DNA from: Lepidurus packardi
Lineage: Eukaryota > Arthropoda > Branchiopoda > Notostraca > Triopsidae
DNA: 64,000 bases
Direction of reading: 5' to 3'
Assembly: GCA_023053545.1 (NCBI GenBank)
Contig: JAKZAN010000004.1
Location: forward strand, 5,332,001-5,396,000
In this document: positions 23,679-35,885 of the stretch, one piece after another
Layout of the letters: each line of letters begins with the position of its first letter
How positions within the stretch are numbered: the stretch's first letter is position 1
The notes under the pieces: generated by a model
Databases searched by the model: none
Told to the model about the DNA's origin: nothing
What the model saw: only the letters and a program-made list of their open reading frames with translations
Made by a program: the position numbers and the translations under genes

Positions 23679-26174
23679 CTATCGAAAAGAATAAGCAGTA
23701 AGTGAACAAGTAAGCAATTCAACATCAAGACTCTGTTCAACATTGAATTTCTGTTTTTACCACAAGTAAAGCGAGATTAATTGGCTTACAAGGCTTTAGC
23801 CTCTTGTGAAGTCAAGGCGATGCAACCGAAGTTATTGATCGCGCGAGAAGGTATACAAGTATGTTTTTGAGGGTTAAATTACGAACAGACCTGCGCAATG
23901 CGAGCGAATAGCAACAGAATCGCATTTCCCAAACTAGCAGCCTCGCCTCAATTCCTCACGTTATTTCTGCGATTCGAAAAGAACGATTTGCTTTTTTGTG
24001 ACGTATTTCTTCCTGCGAGCTCTCCCGTCAAGCTCATTAAGGTCACTATTATTTTGGCACAGCTGCCAGAAAAAAAAGAAGATTCCAGACTTGCCTATTC
24101 TATAAATAGGGTTACGTGAATGAATGAAAATACGTACATGAGAACATGCTTAACATTAACGTTCCTACTAAACGCAGAGGATTAGATACATACAATGCCA
24201 ACGCCAAGTTCGCAAAACGGAGATTGAAAGCCTCCCTTAAAAGAAAAAGGAGGTTGAAAATAAAAGCAACGGAATTTGCAACCCCGACTCAGTGGCGTCT
24301 TTTGCACGTCGTCCTAGCCTTCGTAAAAAGCACACAGAGAGATATATCGCCACCACGTGAGCTTTTCTAGATTGCGGGGAGAAGGAAGGAATGGAAACAG
24401 ACCAAACGAGCTAAATATGGACTCGGGGAACGAGGACATGGGCGAGCCTAAAACAGCTTACCAAGACCACAGCCAAAAAGGTTGGGCTACTAATCCCAGA
24501 AAAACGTTGCATCTTTACGCTCAGGGCCAAGTCCACTATACAATAACGAGCCACATGAGCCACATGAGGGAATCGAGCTCGCAAAAACCTTCATTTGCCA
24601 AAAGGGTGAAGAACAAAAACTTAATAATAAACAGACTAAGAAACGCTCCCCAAATTTTGGCACCTGCACGTACACATGTTTACAAAATGAGGAACGACAA
24701 GTCACCAAGGAGTTTAAACTTCTCAAATTTGTGTGGGGTGATGCAAGGTTTTCGTTTTACCTGAAAGCAAAGAGGTGTCATACTGAACCATTTCTCACGA
24801 GACAAACTTGTGTACTAACAGCGCCGTCGCCAGTACATCGACTCCGTGGTTGTCGGGAGGATTAAACGACGGGGACGACGCTGTGATGCTACAGTTTGGG
24901 GCGTCGTGCGCATCGCATGCCGAAAACGCCGTGTTAAGAGTCACGGAAGACTCGTTGACTTTTCTTAGGGGTCGCTATTTAGGAGTAATACATAAAGTCT
25001 AACAGCAACAGCTCCGAAATCACTGATGTTATTAACGTGTCGGAGCACACGACTTCCTGAGCGTAAAGCCGAACCTTAAGCAAGCCATTCAAAGTTTCCA
25101 AACTGAACGGAATGCTTCATTTTTCCTTTCTTTTTTAATTAAAAAAAGTGAGAAAAGGCGTCGTCAGCTTGGACCATCGGTTTGGCGCTGGAACAGCCCT
25201 GCTATTTTAGATTAAAACCTGGCTTAGCTAAATGAAATTGGAATGGAAAAAAGAATTCGCTCTGCCCAATAAAGAAAGACAAATTATGAACTGGGTTCCA
25301 CCAGTGGAACGTGAGGGCGACTTTACAACGAAACAATCACACTACAAATATATTGTTAAAAAAAAAGACTACAAACTTTATACATGAAGACGTTAGGATT
25401 GAGTTACGACACGAACAATTGAAACGTGCAACTGAATTCGCAATAGAACACGTCTGGTATTTTAAATTCGAGTCTCTACTGCCCGAGATGCCAATTCTTT
25501 CATTGACAGGTCAACAGGGTAAGACTGATTTAAAAAAAAAAAAAAAAAAAAAACAGAGAAAAAAATGGAAAAAAACGCTCAGCACCCACTTTCAAAGCGA
25601 TAAAACGGAATTAACGCAATGGAAGGTATTTTTTTTACCTTGAGAACTCGTTACGACGCTGTCATTTTCAATTACTGGCTTTTCAGAGACATATGAAGTG
25701 TTATCCATGCTGAACCTGAAATCCAGTCGCGGACAAGACTAGTTTTCTGTCTCCTGATGAGCGATTGTTTATTTCGCTTGTGAAGCTTTAGACTGGAATG
25801 AAAATGAAAATTACGAGAGAGGATTTTGACGACTTGAGTTCGCAACCGACACTGTACGAATGACTGACTTCGTTAAGCAGTTGTATTTCTTGAGCGTGAT
25901 ACCACAAACTGATAAGTCGAAAGGATTTGTGAGGGAGGGGGGGAACAAAAAGTGAATTCCGAAGTTCTTTTTTGTGGCAAAGCGGTAAATTTGCATTAGC
26001 GTACAAAAACAAGTCACTATACCAATTTACAAACCATAAATACGTCGAGATAAGTAATTCAAAATCTAGTGCACTAATGCATTAGTGAATGAAGCTAAAT
26101 GCATCTACACAACTGAACTTCACCCAGGAAAGAATTTAAATTGTTGAAAGAATTGTTCTTTTTTAACAAAAAAT
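23679..26174. other. stretch without a recognisable gene upstream of the transporter
   Basis: It probably contains the transporter promoter and any upstream 5' exon, which I could not place. An A-run of about 20 occurs near 25530-25550. Several short open frames show no family resemblance. Confidence 0.45.
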
Positions 26175-26247
26175 TACCCCCGGCGGGACTCGAACCCGCA
26201 ATCCCCGGCTTAGGAGGCCGATGCCTTATCCGTTAGGCCACGGGGGC
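26175..26247 (-). tRNA. tRNA-Arg (anticodon CCT)
   Basis: The minus strand folds as a 73-nt tRNA: acceptor GCCCCCG with CGGGGGT plus discriminator A, A-box TGGCCTAACGG, anticodon stem-loop with CTCCTAA giving anticodon CCT, and T-arm GCGGGTTCGAGTCCCGC. A T-run just downstream (minus strand, about 26168-26174) can serve as Pol III terminator. No intron. It decodes AGG. Confidence 0.95.
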
Positions 26248-26337
26248 GTTTAGCTCGTTGAGCCAGGTAATTATTGTGAAAGATTTTCGTATTTTTTTGG
26301 CAACTGTTGTAGATTGTGTACTTACCAATCGAAGTAC

Positions 26338-27213
26338 GTATATAAAGTTTATATAGGTACTAAACAGCAACCAAGTTGCGCGTACAAGGAACTACAGTTG
26401 ATGTCGCTTACTGTGATCACTGGTTATTAGAATCAACCGCATTATGGAATCAAATTTTAAAGGGCCGATACAAACGATAAAATCCGTAGTAGTCTAAAAG
26501 GCTATTAGAACCAATTTTCGGATATTGGAATCACTTTCAAAAGAATCTGCAAACGTACAGTAACGAAACTACAGTAGTGATCGCTACATGGACTTTGCAT
26601 ATTGACAAATGACATGGCTTTTACCTCAATCCTGTCATTTGCAGCCCACTACTACGCATTGGGGACATCCCTTCTAAACTCCCCAGTCAATTAAATGAGA
26701 AGGTTATTCAACTGAATGACCAGATCCTTTAAAATTACAAGGGATGTCGTGTTGAGAACCCTACCTAAGCCTAGGAATATGCTTCAAAGGTGTAGTGTTA
26801 GTAGTGTTTTAGACGTGTGGTTATAAAAAACAGTGACGAACAAGAAAAGAGTTGATTTAAATGTAAAAGAGAAGTTGCGGCTCACTGAAACTTATGACAA
26901 GTTAAATTTAAATGATTTTCCATGAAGGGAAGTGGCTGTTAAGTTAGGAATTGATCAATCATCTCTAAATAACTTTTTGAAAAATCGTTACGAAATAAGC
27001 AATAGTGGGTTTAGTGAATCAAGAAAAAAGAAACATGTGTGAAAGTGTCAATCGCGCCGATTAATCGTAGCTTTTATTGCATATTTCCAATTTTCGGGTA
27101 TTAGAATCTCCGCATTATTCACTTGACAAACGTGATCACAATAAGCGGCATCTACTGATGTATATAGTTTATATAGGTACCAAACGCCAACCACGTTAAG
27201 CCTATAAGGAACT
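26338..27213. repeat. 55-bp direct repeats flanking a Tigger-like element
   Basis: 26338-26393 and 27160-27213 share GTATAT...AGTTTATATAGGTAC, AAAC.GCAACCA or AAACGCCAACCA, and AAGGAACT. They bracket the element at 26395-27157. They are too long for a target duplication of this class, so they may be an older tandem duplication into which the element jumped. Confidence 0.6.
26395..27157 (+). mobile_element. Tigger/pogo-like relic, copy 1
   Basis: Ends match as inverted repeats: CAGTTGATGTCGCTTACTG and, from the other end, CAGTAGATGCCGCTTATTG, both followed by TGATCAC. Inside, about 26840-27040, is a CENP-B-type HTH relic (KKRVDLNVKEKLRLTETYDK, then REVAVKLGIDQSSLNNFLKN) with an in-frame stop. 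No catalytic domain. A related inverted copy lies at 35461-35885. Confidence 0.72.
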
Positions 27214-28079
27214 CGTTGCGTTCCTTTTTAAATTTTATTACTATTAATAAAGTGGCATAGTAACTTAATGCATGTCGAAAAAAAATTAAAGCGTGAGCTA
27301 AGTGTAATTAAAGGATGCTTAAAGTGTTCCTTGCCCTAGACAAAGACGTAGTCTTTTTGAACTCATCGACAAACCAACTTTCCGAAGAAGAGTAACTAGA
27401 AATACGCACAATTAGTACATTACCCACCGGTACCTTTTAATTTTAATGCTAGAAAACTGCAATAATAGATCAATACTGAATAATAAATCACTATGTACCG
27501 CGGTACACCATGTCACGAAATCAAATATTATGCACCTACAGAATCACAAAACTTTTCCCCATAATCAGCTTAATTCGGAACCTGAAATGAGTCATATTCA
27601 AACGAAATGTAAATAAACTTATATAACGTTCATGAATAAGTCTTTTAAATTTGATAACAAGAAAAACTCTTCCAAATCTGCCTAGTGAATATTTTGTCTT
27701 TCGTTAGTTCAGGAAGTGACAATAGTTGAGAGAAGCCAGCACTTTTATTGGCTTCAGCTATCAAGGTACTACCTTTAACTACACAATACGACATTCTTCA
27801 GGCTTGTGACACCTTTTCATTGTTACCATAAATCCCTTCACCGCTGCACCTTGGAGACACAAACAAATAAGTGGAAAAAATCACGTGATACGTTCGAAAG
27901 TTAATAGTCGTCGATTTGCCGCACCCAGACAGCAAATTTCTTTCTTTAGCCGAGTCGCATGCAATTAGTTGTTTTTGTAAAAAAAGTTTAAAATTGTCAA
28001 AATGAATCTAGTTTCATAACCAATCAGTCTTCTGCCTAGCACAGTTTTAACGCAACCTTTATAATGAGTCTTACTCCCC
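27214..28079. other. stretch without a gene, 3' of SS18
   Basis: It probably carries the SS18 3'UTR in its right part. A 14-bp perfect palindrome TGTACCGCGGTACA is at 27493-27506. Nothing else was recognised. Confidence 0.45.
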
Positions 28080-31000
28080 TTACATCGGCGGCTGAGCTTG
28101 ATGCTCGTAACCTGGGTAAGGTCCAGGCCCAGGTGGGCGGTATCCGCCGTATTGGGCTGGTGAAGGCTGTGGAGGATAGCCGGCCGGGTATGACGGCTGG
28201 TAACTACTCGCTGGCGGAGCGCCTGCCCATCCAGGATAATGCGAAGGAGCTCCTTGAGTTGGATACGCACCAGGTTGACCGGGTTGAGGCGCTAAAGTTT
28301 TTTTTAAAAAAATTGAATACGCGACAAGACCAAATTGCTGGGCGGTTATAGATCAACTCAAAATCATTCGCTTTTGTCATCAAAGTTCCTAATTCCACTT
28401 TGGGCACTAACAAAATTAAAGTTGATAATCAATAAAGTAAGCAATGATGGTACACCGGTATTAAACGGGCAACGCGACACAGGAACGACTCGACACAAGA
28501 ACGCCCTGTACCCGACACAAGGGCGCCGGGCACCGAGAGAAGGACGCCAGATCCATAATTTTTTAAGGGACCAATGAACTTCGAGTTCACAAGCTTAGGT
28601 TACGTTAGGCGTCCTTCTGTTCGGATGTTATGCACTCTCTAATCTCGGTGTCGCTTATCAACGAACAGACTTTTTAAACTTCCATTGGTCCCTTAAAAGA
28701 TTATGGACCTGGCGTCCTTCTTTCGAGGCTCGACGTCCTTGTGTCGGGTACACGGAGTCCTTTTGTCGAGTCGTCCTTGTGTCTACTTCCCATTAAACTT
28801 CTTGGTTCTTATGAAACTGAGTACATTTAATGGGAATTCCTATTTCGACCGTCTCTTATAACACGTAATTTGGTGAACTTTGGGCACATGTTCACTTTAG
28901 TCCCACATTCTGAATACAAACCCACGAATGAAGACTATAATGTTGGGACTGGAATGTGGGGACTAAAGTGAACAAGTGCCGAACTTGGTAAATTTGGCTT
29001 ACCAGGTGCATAGCCGGGCTGTTGAGGGGGCGGGCCTCCACTATTAGCATACTGTCCGGCATATGGAGCACCGGGCTGCTGAGGATAACTACCTTGGGGA
29101 GCTCCTGAAAATTTTTAAGTTAAAGATTTACTATAAAAGTGACTTTAAAGTATCTTTTTGCGTACCGGGATACGAATAGCTGGGCTGCTGTTGCCCAGGA
29201 GGCGGTGGGTGACCAGCAGGAGCTGAAGAAGTGGGCGGCGGCATTCCCGGGTTTGTATAAATGGGCTGTTGGGGAGGAGCCGATGAAGGTGGCGCACTCA
29301 CATTACTTTGAGTTACATTTAACGGCTGTTGTTGTGGTTGTTGTTGCGGAGGACCAGGAGGAGGAGGGCCAGGTGGTGGAGGACCTGATGAGTTATTGGG
29401 CGGCGAATAACGACCTTGAGCTCCTGTAGTAGGCGGACCTTGGGGCTGCGCTTGCAACGGAGGCGGTCCTTGTTGGGGAGGCGGGGCTTGTTGAGGCGGC
29501 ATTTGCTGGCTATGAGGGGGATAATTGGGGTAATAACCACTCTGAGGAGCGCTCACTGGCACCGACGGCGGAGGAGGGCCTTGCTGCGGCTGCTGATTAT
29601 GAGGCGCGTAATTTGGATAATAGCCTTGTTGGGGATAGCCTTGTTGAGGATACGACTGGGGGTAGCCTTGATTCTGAGGAGCATAGTTCTGCGGAGCATT
29701 CGACACTTGTGGATTTGGAGGACCTTGAGGGTTTCCGTACCCTTGAGCAGGTCCGTAACTCTGAAGGATATGTTTTTTAAGTATATTTATAGATTGAATT
29801 CCTATGTTTATGTCTTTTACTTGAGACGAATTTGGATTGGGAGGATACTGGCCCGTATAGGGCTGTTGGAGAGGTCGTCCAGGAGCCACGCCAGGTCCTA
29901 CGCATCGAATAAGTCGATTAGGAATTAGATTATGGTATGGATACACGTAGGACCATTTACAATTGACTAAAAAGACGGAACAAGCCATGCAGGTGACAGC
30001 CTAAAAAGCACTTTTTTAGTACGCACTATTATTAACAGCCAAGTCCAAATGAGCAGACATTCTAAAATTAAGACAACGATGTATGATGATGAAGTGCCCT
30101 TTTTTTACCTGCGCCATAGGGCGGGTTCCCATAGGGATAGCCACTTGGCATGCCACTACCTATAGACGACCCAAGTCAATCAAACCTTGATTATGCTGTA
30201 TGAACAAAAGTGATGAACACAAGCATACCACAAAAATAATAAGAAACAATCCAGTCATGTTAATATGATTCCTGAAAGCCTCTTCAACACAAAGATTGGA
30301 GTTGCTCCAAAGAATAAGCCTTCAAAAGAATGAATATATAAGGGTGACATTTGCACAATGTGATGTTTCGAAGTTATTGAATTAGGAAGTTCCTGAGGTC
30401 AAGCAACCTGCACACTTGTCGAAAGGGGGAAATATTCTGTAGAAGTAATTTTTGGATTTCAAATTACTAAGATTACAAAAATATGGATTAAACTAACAAA
30501 ATTTTCTGAGTTTTATCCATGCGCAAGCTATGCAGGCTGCCAAAGCTGAGGATTGTCTCCCATTTGTGTAAGAAAAAGGGTATTTGAAAATACAAAGCGA
30601 AGAAAACCTTTGAAATGCCGAACAATATAGCAAATTAGAAAGTAATTTACTTGGTTGCTGCTGAGATTGTGGCATAGGAGGCGGTCTGTACGAGCCAGCT
30701 GAAGGAGCCTGGGCAGGCGGTTGTACAGAAAATGCGGCAGACGGTGCTATGGAGGCCGGAGGTGGTGCTGGAGTGGCTTGTAATGGGCTCGACGTTGGTC
30801 CAGGTGGCATTTCAGAAGGATTTGGACCTGGAGGACCTTGCCCTGACGGTTGCGGAGCTTGCGGCGGCTTCATGAGAAAAAATTGTAAATTAGTATAGCT
30901 TTCGGATACTTTTAGAGTCAGCAGTCCGCCTTACTGGCAACATGGATTGCACATTAGGAGCGTCAGCAAAAGAAGCCAAGAAAACCAAGTTTCGGTGCAG

Positions 31001-31261
31001 CATTTGCTGGTATTGCAGGCAATCTTGTAATTTCCCGCGGTTTTGGAAATCTTGAATGGTCATAATCAATTGACTATTTTCATCCAGCATCTAAAGTCAG
31101 GAAATAAATTACCTTTCATTTTTCGACTTGCTCAATGACTATAATATAATAATACTATAATAACAATAACATGACGTTACTTTCTGAATTTGTGCAGGGG
31201 ACGGCGGCGGCCTGCGTTGCTGTTGTTGTGGCGGCGGTTGCGCTGCGTACGTTACAGACAT
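28080..31261 (-). CDS. SS18: SS18/SSXT-family SWI/SNF (BAF) subunit
   Basis: Nuclear coactivator subunit of BAF chromatin remodellers. Eight minus-strand exons: 31181-31261, 30935-31090, 30651-30867, 30109-30159, 29821-29897, 29166-29760, 29003-29104 and 28080-28291; 496 residues. The start MSVTYAAQPPP mirrors MSV(A)FAA of SS18. The SSXT/SNH domain is AQIQKMLDENSQLIMTIQDF, then GKLQDCLQYQQMLHRNLVFL, in residues about 24-75. The rest is a Pro/Gln/Gly/Tyr-rich low-complexity region with YPQQGY-like repeats, like the QPGY domain. All introns are GT-AG and in phase. The intron 28292-29002 hosts two inverted-repeat insertions. SS18 and CREST (SS18L1) cannot be separated here; arthropods usually have a single gene. 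Confidence 0.92.
28460..28799. mobile_element. MITE with about 120-bp inverted repeats in SS18 intron
   Basis: The left arm (TTAAACGGG, GACACAGGAACGACTCGAC, GTACCCGACACAAGG, GAAGGACGCCAGATCCATAA, AAGGGACCAATG) recurs inverted at the right arm. The arms themselves hold several CGACACAAGGACG-like words. No coding capacity and no clear target duplication. Confidence 0.8.
28873..28990. repeat. foldback element, about 35-bp arms, in SS18 intron
   Basis: The left arm GGGCACATGTTCACTTTAG...CCCACATTC pairs with the right arm GAATGTGGGGACTAAAGTGAACAAGTGCC around a spacer of about 40 nt. It lies right next to exon 7 (29003-29104). Confidence 0.75.
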
Positions 31262-31919
31262 TATTACAAGTTACTACAAACGGTTTAAGAAATAGTACGT
31301 TGAAAGAAAGCAAACTTCAATCAGACAAACACAAATTTGTTCTGGTTTTGGGCGCACAAAACTTCTTGCTTGCAGTTGCACGAATACAAAGAATCGCTTC
31401 CTCTCGTTGCGCTTTGCGGCGTCCTTTCCTTTGCGTCTAAATCGATAAAGTCCGTAGGTAGGACGATATCAATTCCCATCGACCCCGACCTACCGAAGCG
31501 ATTTCGTCCTCAGTTGAGGCAAATGGCGTCTTTAAGGTGGGGTTTTGTGCTTCTGGCTCTGAATTTTTCTCTACAACTCGCAAGGTTTAGCGCTTTGGCG
31601 CCAAGTTTTACTTGAAGGAAGTTCCACATTTCCCTTCGAATGCAGGACACCATAGTCAGTCCAGTGTGCGATACTTATCAGCAGTACAAGGAGTTAATCT
31701 AACTAAACCGAAACCAATTCCGTAATTTTTAAGTGCATCACCTTCACGCGACAGCAGTCCAAGTGTTCCAAGTTGGCACTTGTTTTTTTCGAACTCCACT
31801 CTCCGTATCGCCTTAGTCCTTTCGTTTAATTGTCCTCTCCAGTTTTCGTGTGCATACAATCAAATTTGTACATTTTCCCTACCTTTCTTGAACTGAAAAA
31901 CCACCTGGAAAGCTGAGAA
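31262..31919. promoter_or_regulatory. divergent promoter region, SS18 / PCIF1
   Basis: 658 bp separate the two start codons and must include both promoters and 5'UTRs. No core motif or repeat was identified. Confidence 0.5.
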
Positions 31920-34900
31920 ATGGCTGAAATTAGCTCGAAGCGCGAACTAGCAGAATGGGATGCTGCGGCAGCAGCAGCCAATGGAACTCCGCCCCTTTCG
32001 CATCACCACCATCACGCCTACCATGCACAATTCGCACCCCATATTCCGTCTTCTTACGCATTACCCCAATCCCTACCTGCGTATGCCCAGCAGAGCTACT
32101 CGTACCCCTTACAACAAAGTTACCCTCCCCAGCAAATGCACTACCCACCCTTACCCCATTTGCAAATTTCTCCCCCTCCCACGCAATCTCAGCACTACGG
32201 TTTACCCTCGCCTCCCGTTTCTTTGCATCCTTATCAATCCTACGAGTCGCCCCATCCCACTTATCACCAGCACCCTCTCTACCACCACCCCCCTTACGGT
32301 CATCACTTGGCTCCGCCTTCGCAGCCCCAAGAAATGCCGTACAACCTTCCGGCTACACCTCCTACACCTACATCACACAGCATACCCTCCCCAGTGCTGT
32401 ACCATCCTCCTACACCCAACTCCATGCCCGAAACCCCGCCCCCTATAAGTAAACCCACTCCCCTTTCTGCTTTGCCCACCACGCCCATCACTCGAAGCGA
32501 GCTGCCACCCGTAACGAACCATGTCACGCAAGGACTGCCTCCGATGGTTAGCAATCATGTCCAGGTAAGAACTTACTCTTAAGTGCGTATTATTACGTGT
32601 AGTCATGTAATTAATTCCACTCGTGGGGGGAAAAAGTCTTATCAGAACGTTCCAAATATGAACGTTCCGGCACCTGCGCCTCAGTACTTGCTGGACGATA
32701 TCGGCGAGCTAACACCTGAGTTGCTAAATCAAGGCTGGAGGAAATGTTGGAGCAAACGCGAAAATCGATATTACTGTTGGAACCAAAGGACGGGCGAATC
32801 TTTGTGGGAGTTACCTTCTGCTCGACCAATGGTAAATAGTTAATTAAAAGATTAAACAGACCTTTTATAGCCTTGTTGAACTAGTATGATCCCGTATCCG
32901 ATCCACTGGGGATAGGGATACAACCGTCTCAGGTCGGCGGTGGAATCAAAAGACGGGCTTCCGAAGAAGCATTGGAAAGTCCTGCCGCCAAACGCTTCAT
33001 TCTCGCGTAAAATATCGCATATTAACATATGTTCGTGTTTTTTTATTTTATTTATTTTTTCTAGGGGGCCATGGGACTTGGAAGTGCCTACGAATGTGAT
33101 CATATGGGAACGCCTTGCGTCCACAGTACCACACCCACATCCCGATGTGGAAATCCTACGGTGCAATTTACTGGCTAAACTACGTCAGTCGTACCACGAA
33201 ATGTGCCATTCAAGAGAAGGTATTTTTATACCGCAATGCTGAGAAATCTTATTTTAATTAATAATGCTTTAGGGGTTGAAGCACCCAAGGAATCTTTTAA
33301 CCGGTGGCTTATGGAACGCAAAGTAGTCGATAAAGGCACGGATCCCTTATTTCCCATGCAGTGTGTCCCTGAAGTGTCCCAATCCATGTACCGAGAAATC
33401 ATGAATGATCTGCCCATGAAATTGGAACGGCCGAAATACACGGGTGATGCCAGGAAACAGCTGTCGAAATACGCGGAAGCCGCCAAAAAGATGATAGAAT
33501 CAAGGTACGTTCAAAATGTACAAAAAGAATGTACAGGTGCGCTAAAGATAGCTTTACAAGTGCGCAAAAGTAGATTTTACGAAATGCGCTAAAAATAGAT
33601 TGTTTTAATAAATTCCATAGGAACGCAACATCAGAAAGTCGCAAGATTGTCAAATGGAATGTTGAGGACACGTTTCAGTGGCTCAGAAAAACTGTAGGAG
33701 CTACGTACGATGATTTCCAAGAACGATTAGCCCATTTGAAGGTAAACTGCTGGGCATTTTCGGAAAATCCTGGACAAGAAAAATATGTGCATATTTTTAT
33801 TGGATTTTTTTTAGCGCCAGTGCACACCACACCTAACTGAGGCAGCCAAATCATCGGTGGAGGGTATTTGCTTGAAAATTAACACCTTGTCTGGCGAGTA
33901 TGCGAAGAAAATCAAGGACAGACAGCAAGAATTGTACAAAGAACAAGAATTGCCAGGTAAAATTACATTAATAATGATTCGCCCGTTAAATTAATTTCGT
34001 TTTTTCTGTTTTGTTTTTTATAAGACATGGACTCCGCTCCTCCTCTACTCCATTCTAGAAAAGTCTGGTGTTACCCGGTGCAGCTATGTTCACCTTGTCC
34101 ACGTCTTCCTCCTGTCGAATTTCTCCAAGACAAGGATCAAACCATGTTGCGTTATAAAGGAGACGCGGTTAGGATTAACACGCTTCATTTCCAGAAACTG
34201 GTACGTGTTTGAACACGATTTCACTAGAAAATCTTTCTAGAAAGCCTTAATATTGACGATTTGTATCATAGGAACAACTGTACCGATACAACTGTTTTGA
34301 CGACCGCAAGTTTGAGTGGTTTCTACCAAGAGTGTGGTGCCTATTGAAAAGGTACCACACCTATTTGGGTGTGGCAGCTGGAGAAGGGGCGGGCACACAA
34401 GGGGCTTTACCGGTCACCGTCTTTGAATGCCTTCAGAAACACTTTGGAGTGACCTTTGAGTGCTTTGCCTCGCCTATGAACTGTTATTTTAAGCAATATT
34501 GCTCAGCTTTTCCTGATACGGACGGCTACTTTGGATCAAGAGGGTAAAAGCTCTTATTTTTATTATTATTTTTAGAAGAAATGAAAGTTAAATGATTATC
34601 TCTTCGTATTTGAAGGCCTATTCTGGAACTCAAAGCCGTTTCGGGTTCTTTTGAAGCCAACCCACCTTTTTCAGAAGAACTGATGGAAGTGGCATTGTCT
34701 CACTTCGAGAAAATGTTGGGGGATTCCTCAGAGCCTTTGTCGTTTATTATGCTCATACCTGAATGGCGTGACCCCGCCCCACCTGTGCTCCGTCGTTTGG
34801 AAGATTCGCCATGGAAGAGGCGTCAAGTAGTGGTGCCCACGTATGAACACGAATATCGACACGGCTTCCAACACGTGGTTCCGAGAAGCGAACTGAACGT

Positions 34901-35081
34901 GAGAGCGGCCCATGGGACAGTGATTGTTTGGTTGCAAAATGAAGCCGGGTACGCACGTTGGGGGCCAACAGATGAACGCGTGGATGCTTTGCTGGAAGCG
35001 TATAGACCTGGTCGGGAACGGGAACGAGACAAGCAAGAGTTACTTAGTCCTCCCCGGCAAGAAACCCCTTCCGTCAGATAA
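31920..35081 (+). CDS. PCIF1: cap-specific adenosine-N6 methyltransferase (PCIF1/CAPAM)
   Basis: Nuclear enzyme that in vertebrates converts cap-adjacent Am to m6Am and binds phosphorylated RNA polymerase II CTD. Ten exons: 31920-32564, 32646-32831, 32885-33006, 33065-33219, 33273-33504, 33621-33741, 33815-33956, 34025-34200, 34272-34543 and 34616-35081; 838 residues (human 704). The extra length is a Pro/His/Tyr-rich N-terminus encoded by exon 1. A WW domain follows ([26 protein letters not shown]). Core blocks match human PCIF1: [60 protein letters not shown] and IPEWRDP. The catalytic NPPF motif is intact. The start is the first ATG; the low-complexity exon 1 makes the exact start less certain. 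Divergent from SS18. Confidence 0.94.
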
Positions 35082-35460
35082 AAAAGAAACCAAAAAAATG
35101 TGCGAGGTTACAAACAGTTTTTAAACTTTTTTTCTGAAAATCTGTAAATAGAAACTAACTATTGGCCAGTTTTTTGGTTCGTTGGTACGGTATACAATCG
35201 CGGGGTATGATTGGGACGCAAAAGATGTAGGGGTTTGTTTTTAGCATACAGAATTTTACCCGAATTTGCACGCTATTTTCTTTTCACCCGAGTAATGCTT
35301 CATTCTCTACAGATAAAAGAGCTTACCACGTTACACTGATGGAACTGGAAACTTCCAATTTCGCAATGAAACTGAAAGCTTATTCGAAATTAAAACGACG
35401 TACTATGGTGTCTACAAAAAACTACCAAATAGATATTCTTAGAGATCGCTTACGCAATTA
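35082..35460. other. PCIF1 3' flank, no gene
   Basis: It is AT-rich, presumably including the PCIF1 3'UTR. No conserved coding segment was seen. Confidence 0.45.
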
Positions 35461-35885
35461 GAGTAGATGACGCTTATTGGGATCCGTTTTTCAAGAGAAT
35501 GTTTCTTCTATTAAGCGGAGATTCCAATAACCGAATATCGGAAATATGCGACAAAGAAACAAAGCATCGTCTACTTTTTGACATTTAATCACATGTTTCC
35601 TTTTTCTAGATTCACTAACACCCACTATTGTTTATTTCGTTACGGTCAACTTTGATAGATATGATTGAGGAATTCCTAACTTAGGGCCGCTTCCTTTCGT
35701 GGCAAATCTGTTAATTTAATAACTTGTCGAAGTTTCAATGAGCCGCAACTTCTCCTTTATAGTTAAATCAACTCTTTTCTTGTTGGTCGCCATTATTAAA
35801 TAACCACACGTCTAAAACACAACTAACACTGCGCCTTTGAAGCCTACTCCTACGCATAGGTAGGGTTTTCAACGCGATTTGAACT
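35461..35885 (-). mobile_element. Tigger/pogo-like relic, copy 2 (inverted, truncated)
   Basis: One end (AGTAGATGACGCTTATTGGGATC) matches the inverted repeat of copy 1. The minus strand carries the same HTH relic (AAGAAAAGAGTTGATTTAAC onward, about 35590-35800) and the shared upstream block GTGTTTTAGACGTGTGGTTAT. Homology with copy 1 fades near 35885, before the second terminus, and the reading frame is broken by small indels. Confidence 0.7.

Noticed and set aside
29416-29928. Plus-strand 170-codon open frame opposite SS18
   Set aside because: Antisense shadow of the Pro/Gln/Gly-rich SS18 exon; repetitive Arg/Leu product with no family match.
31930-32554. Long open frames in other frames over PCIF1 exon 1
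   Set aside because: They are shadows of a biased Pro/His/Tyr-rich exon; only the frame starting at 31920 leads in phase into the WW-domain exon.
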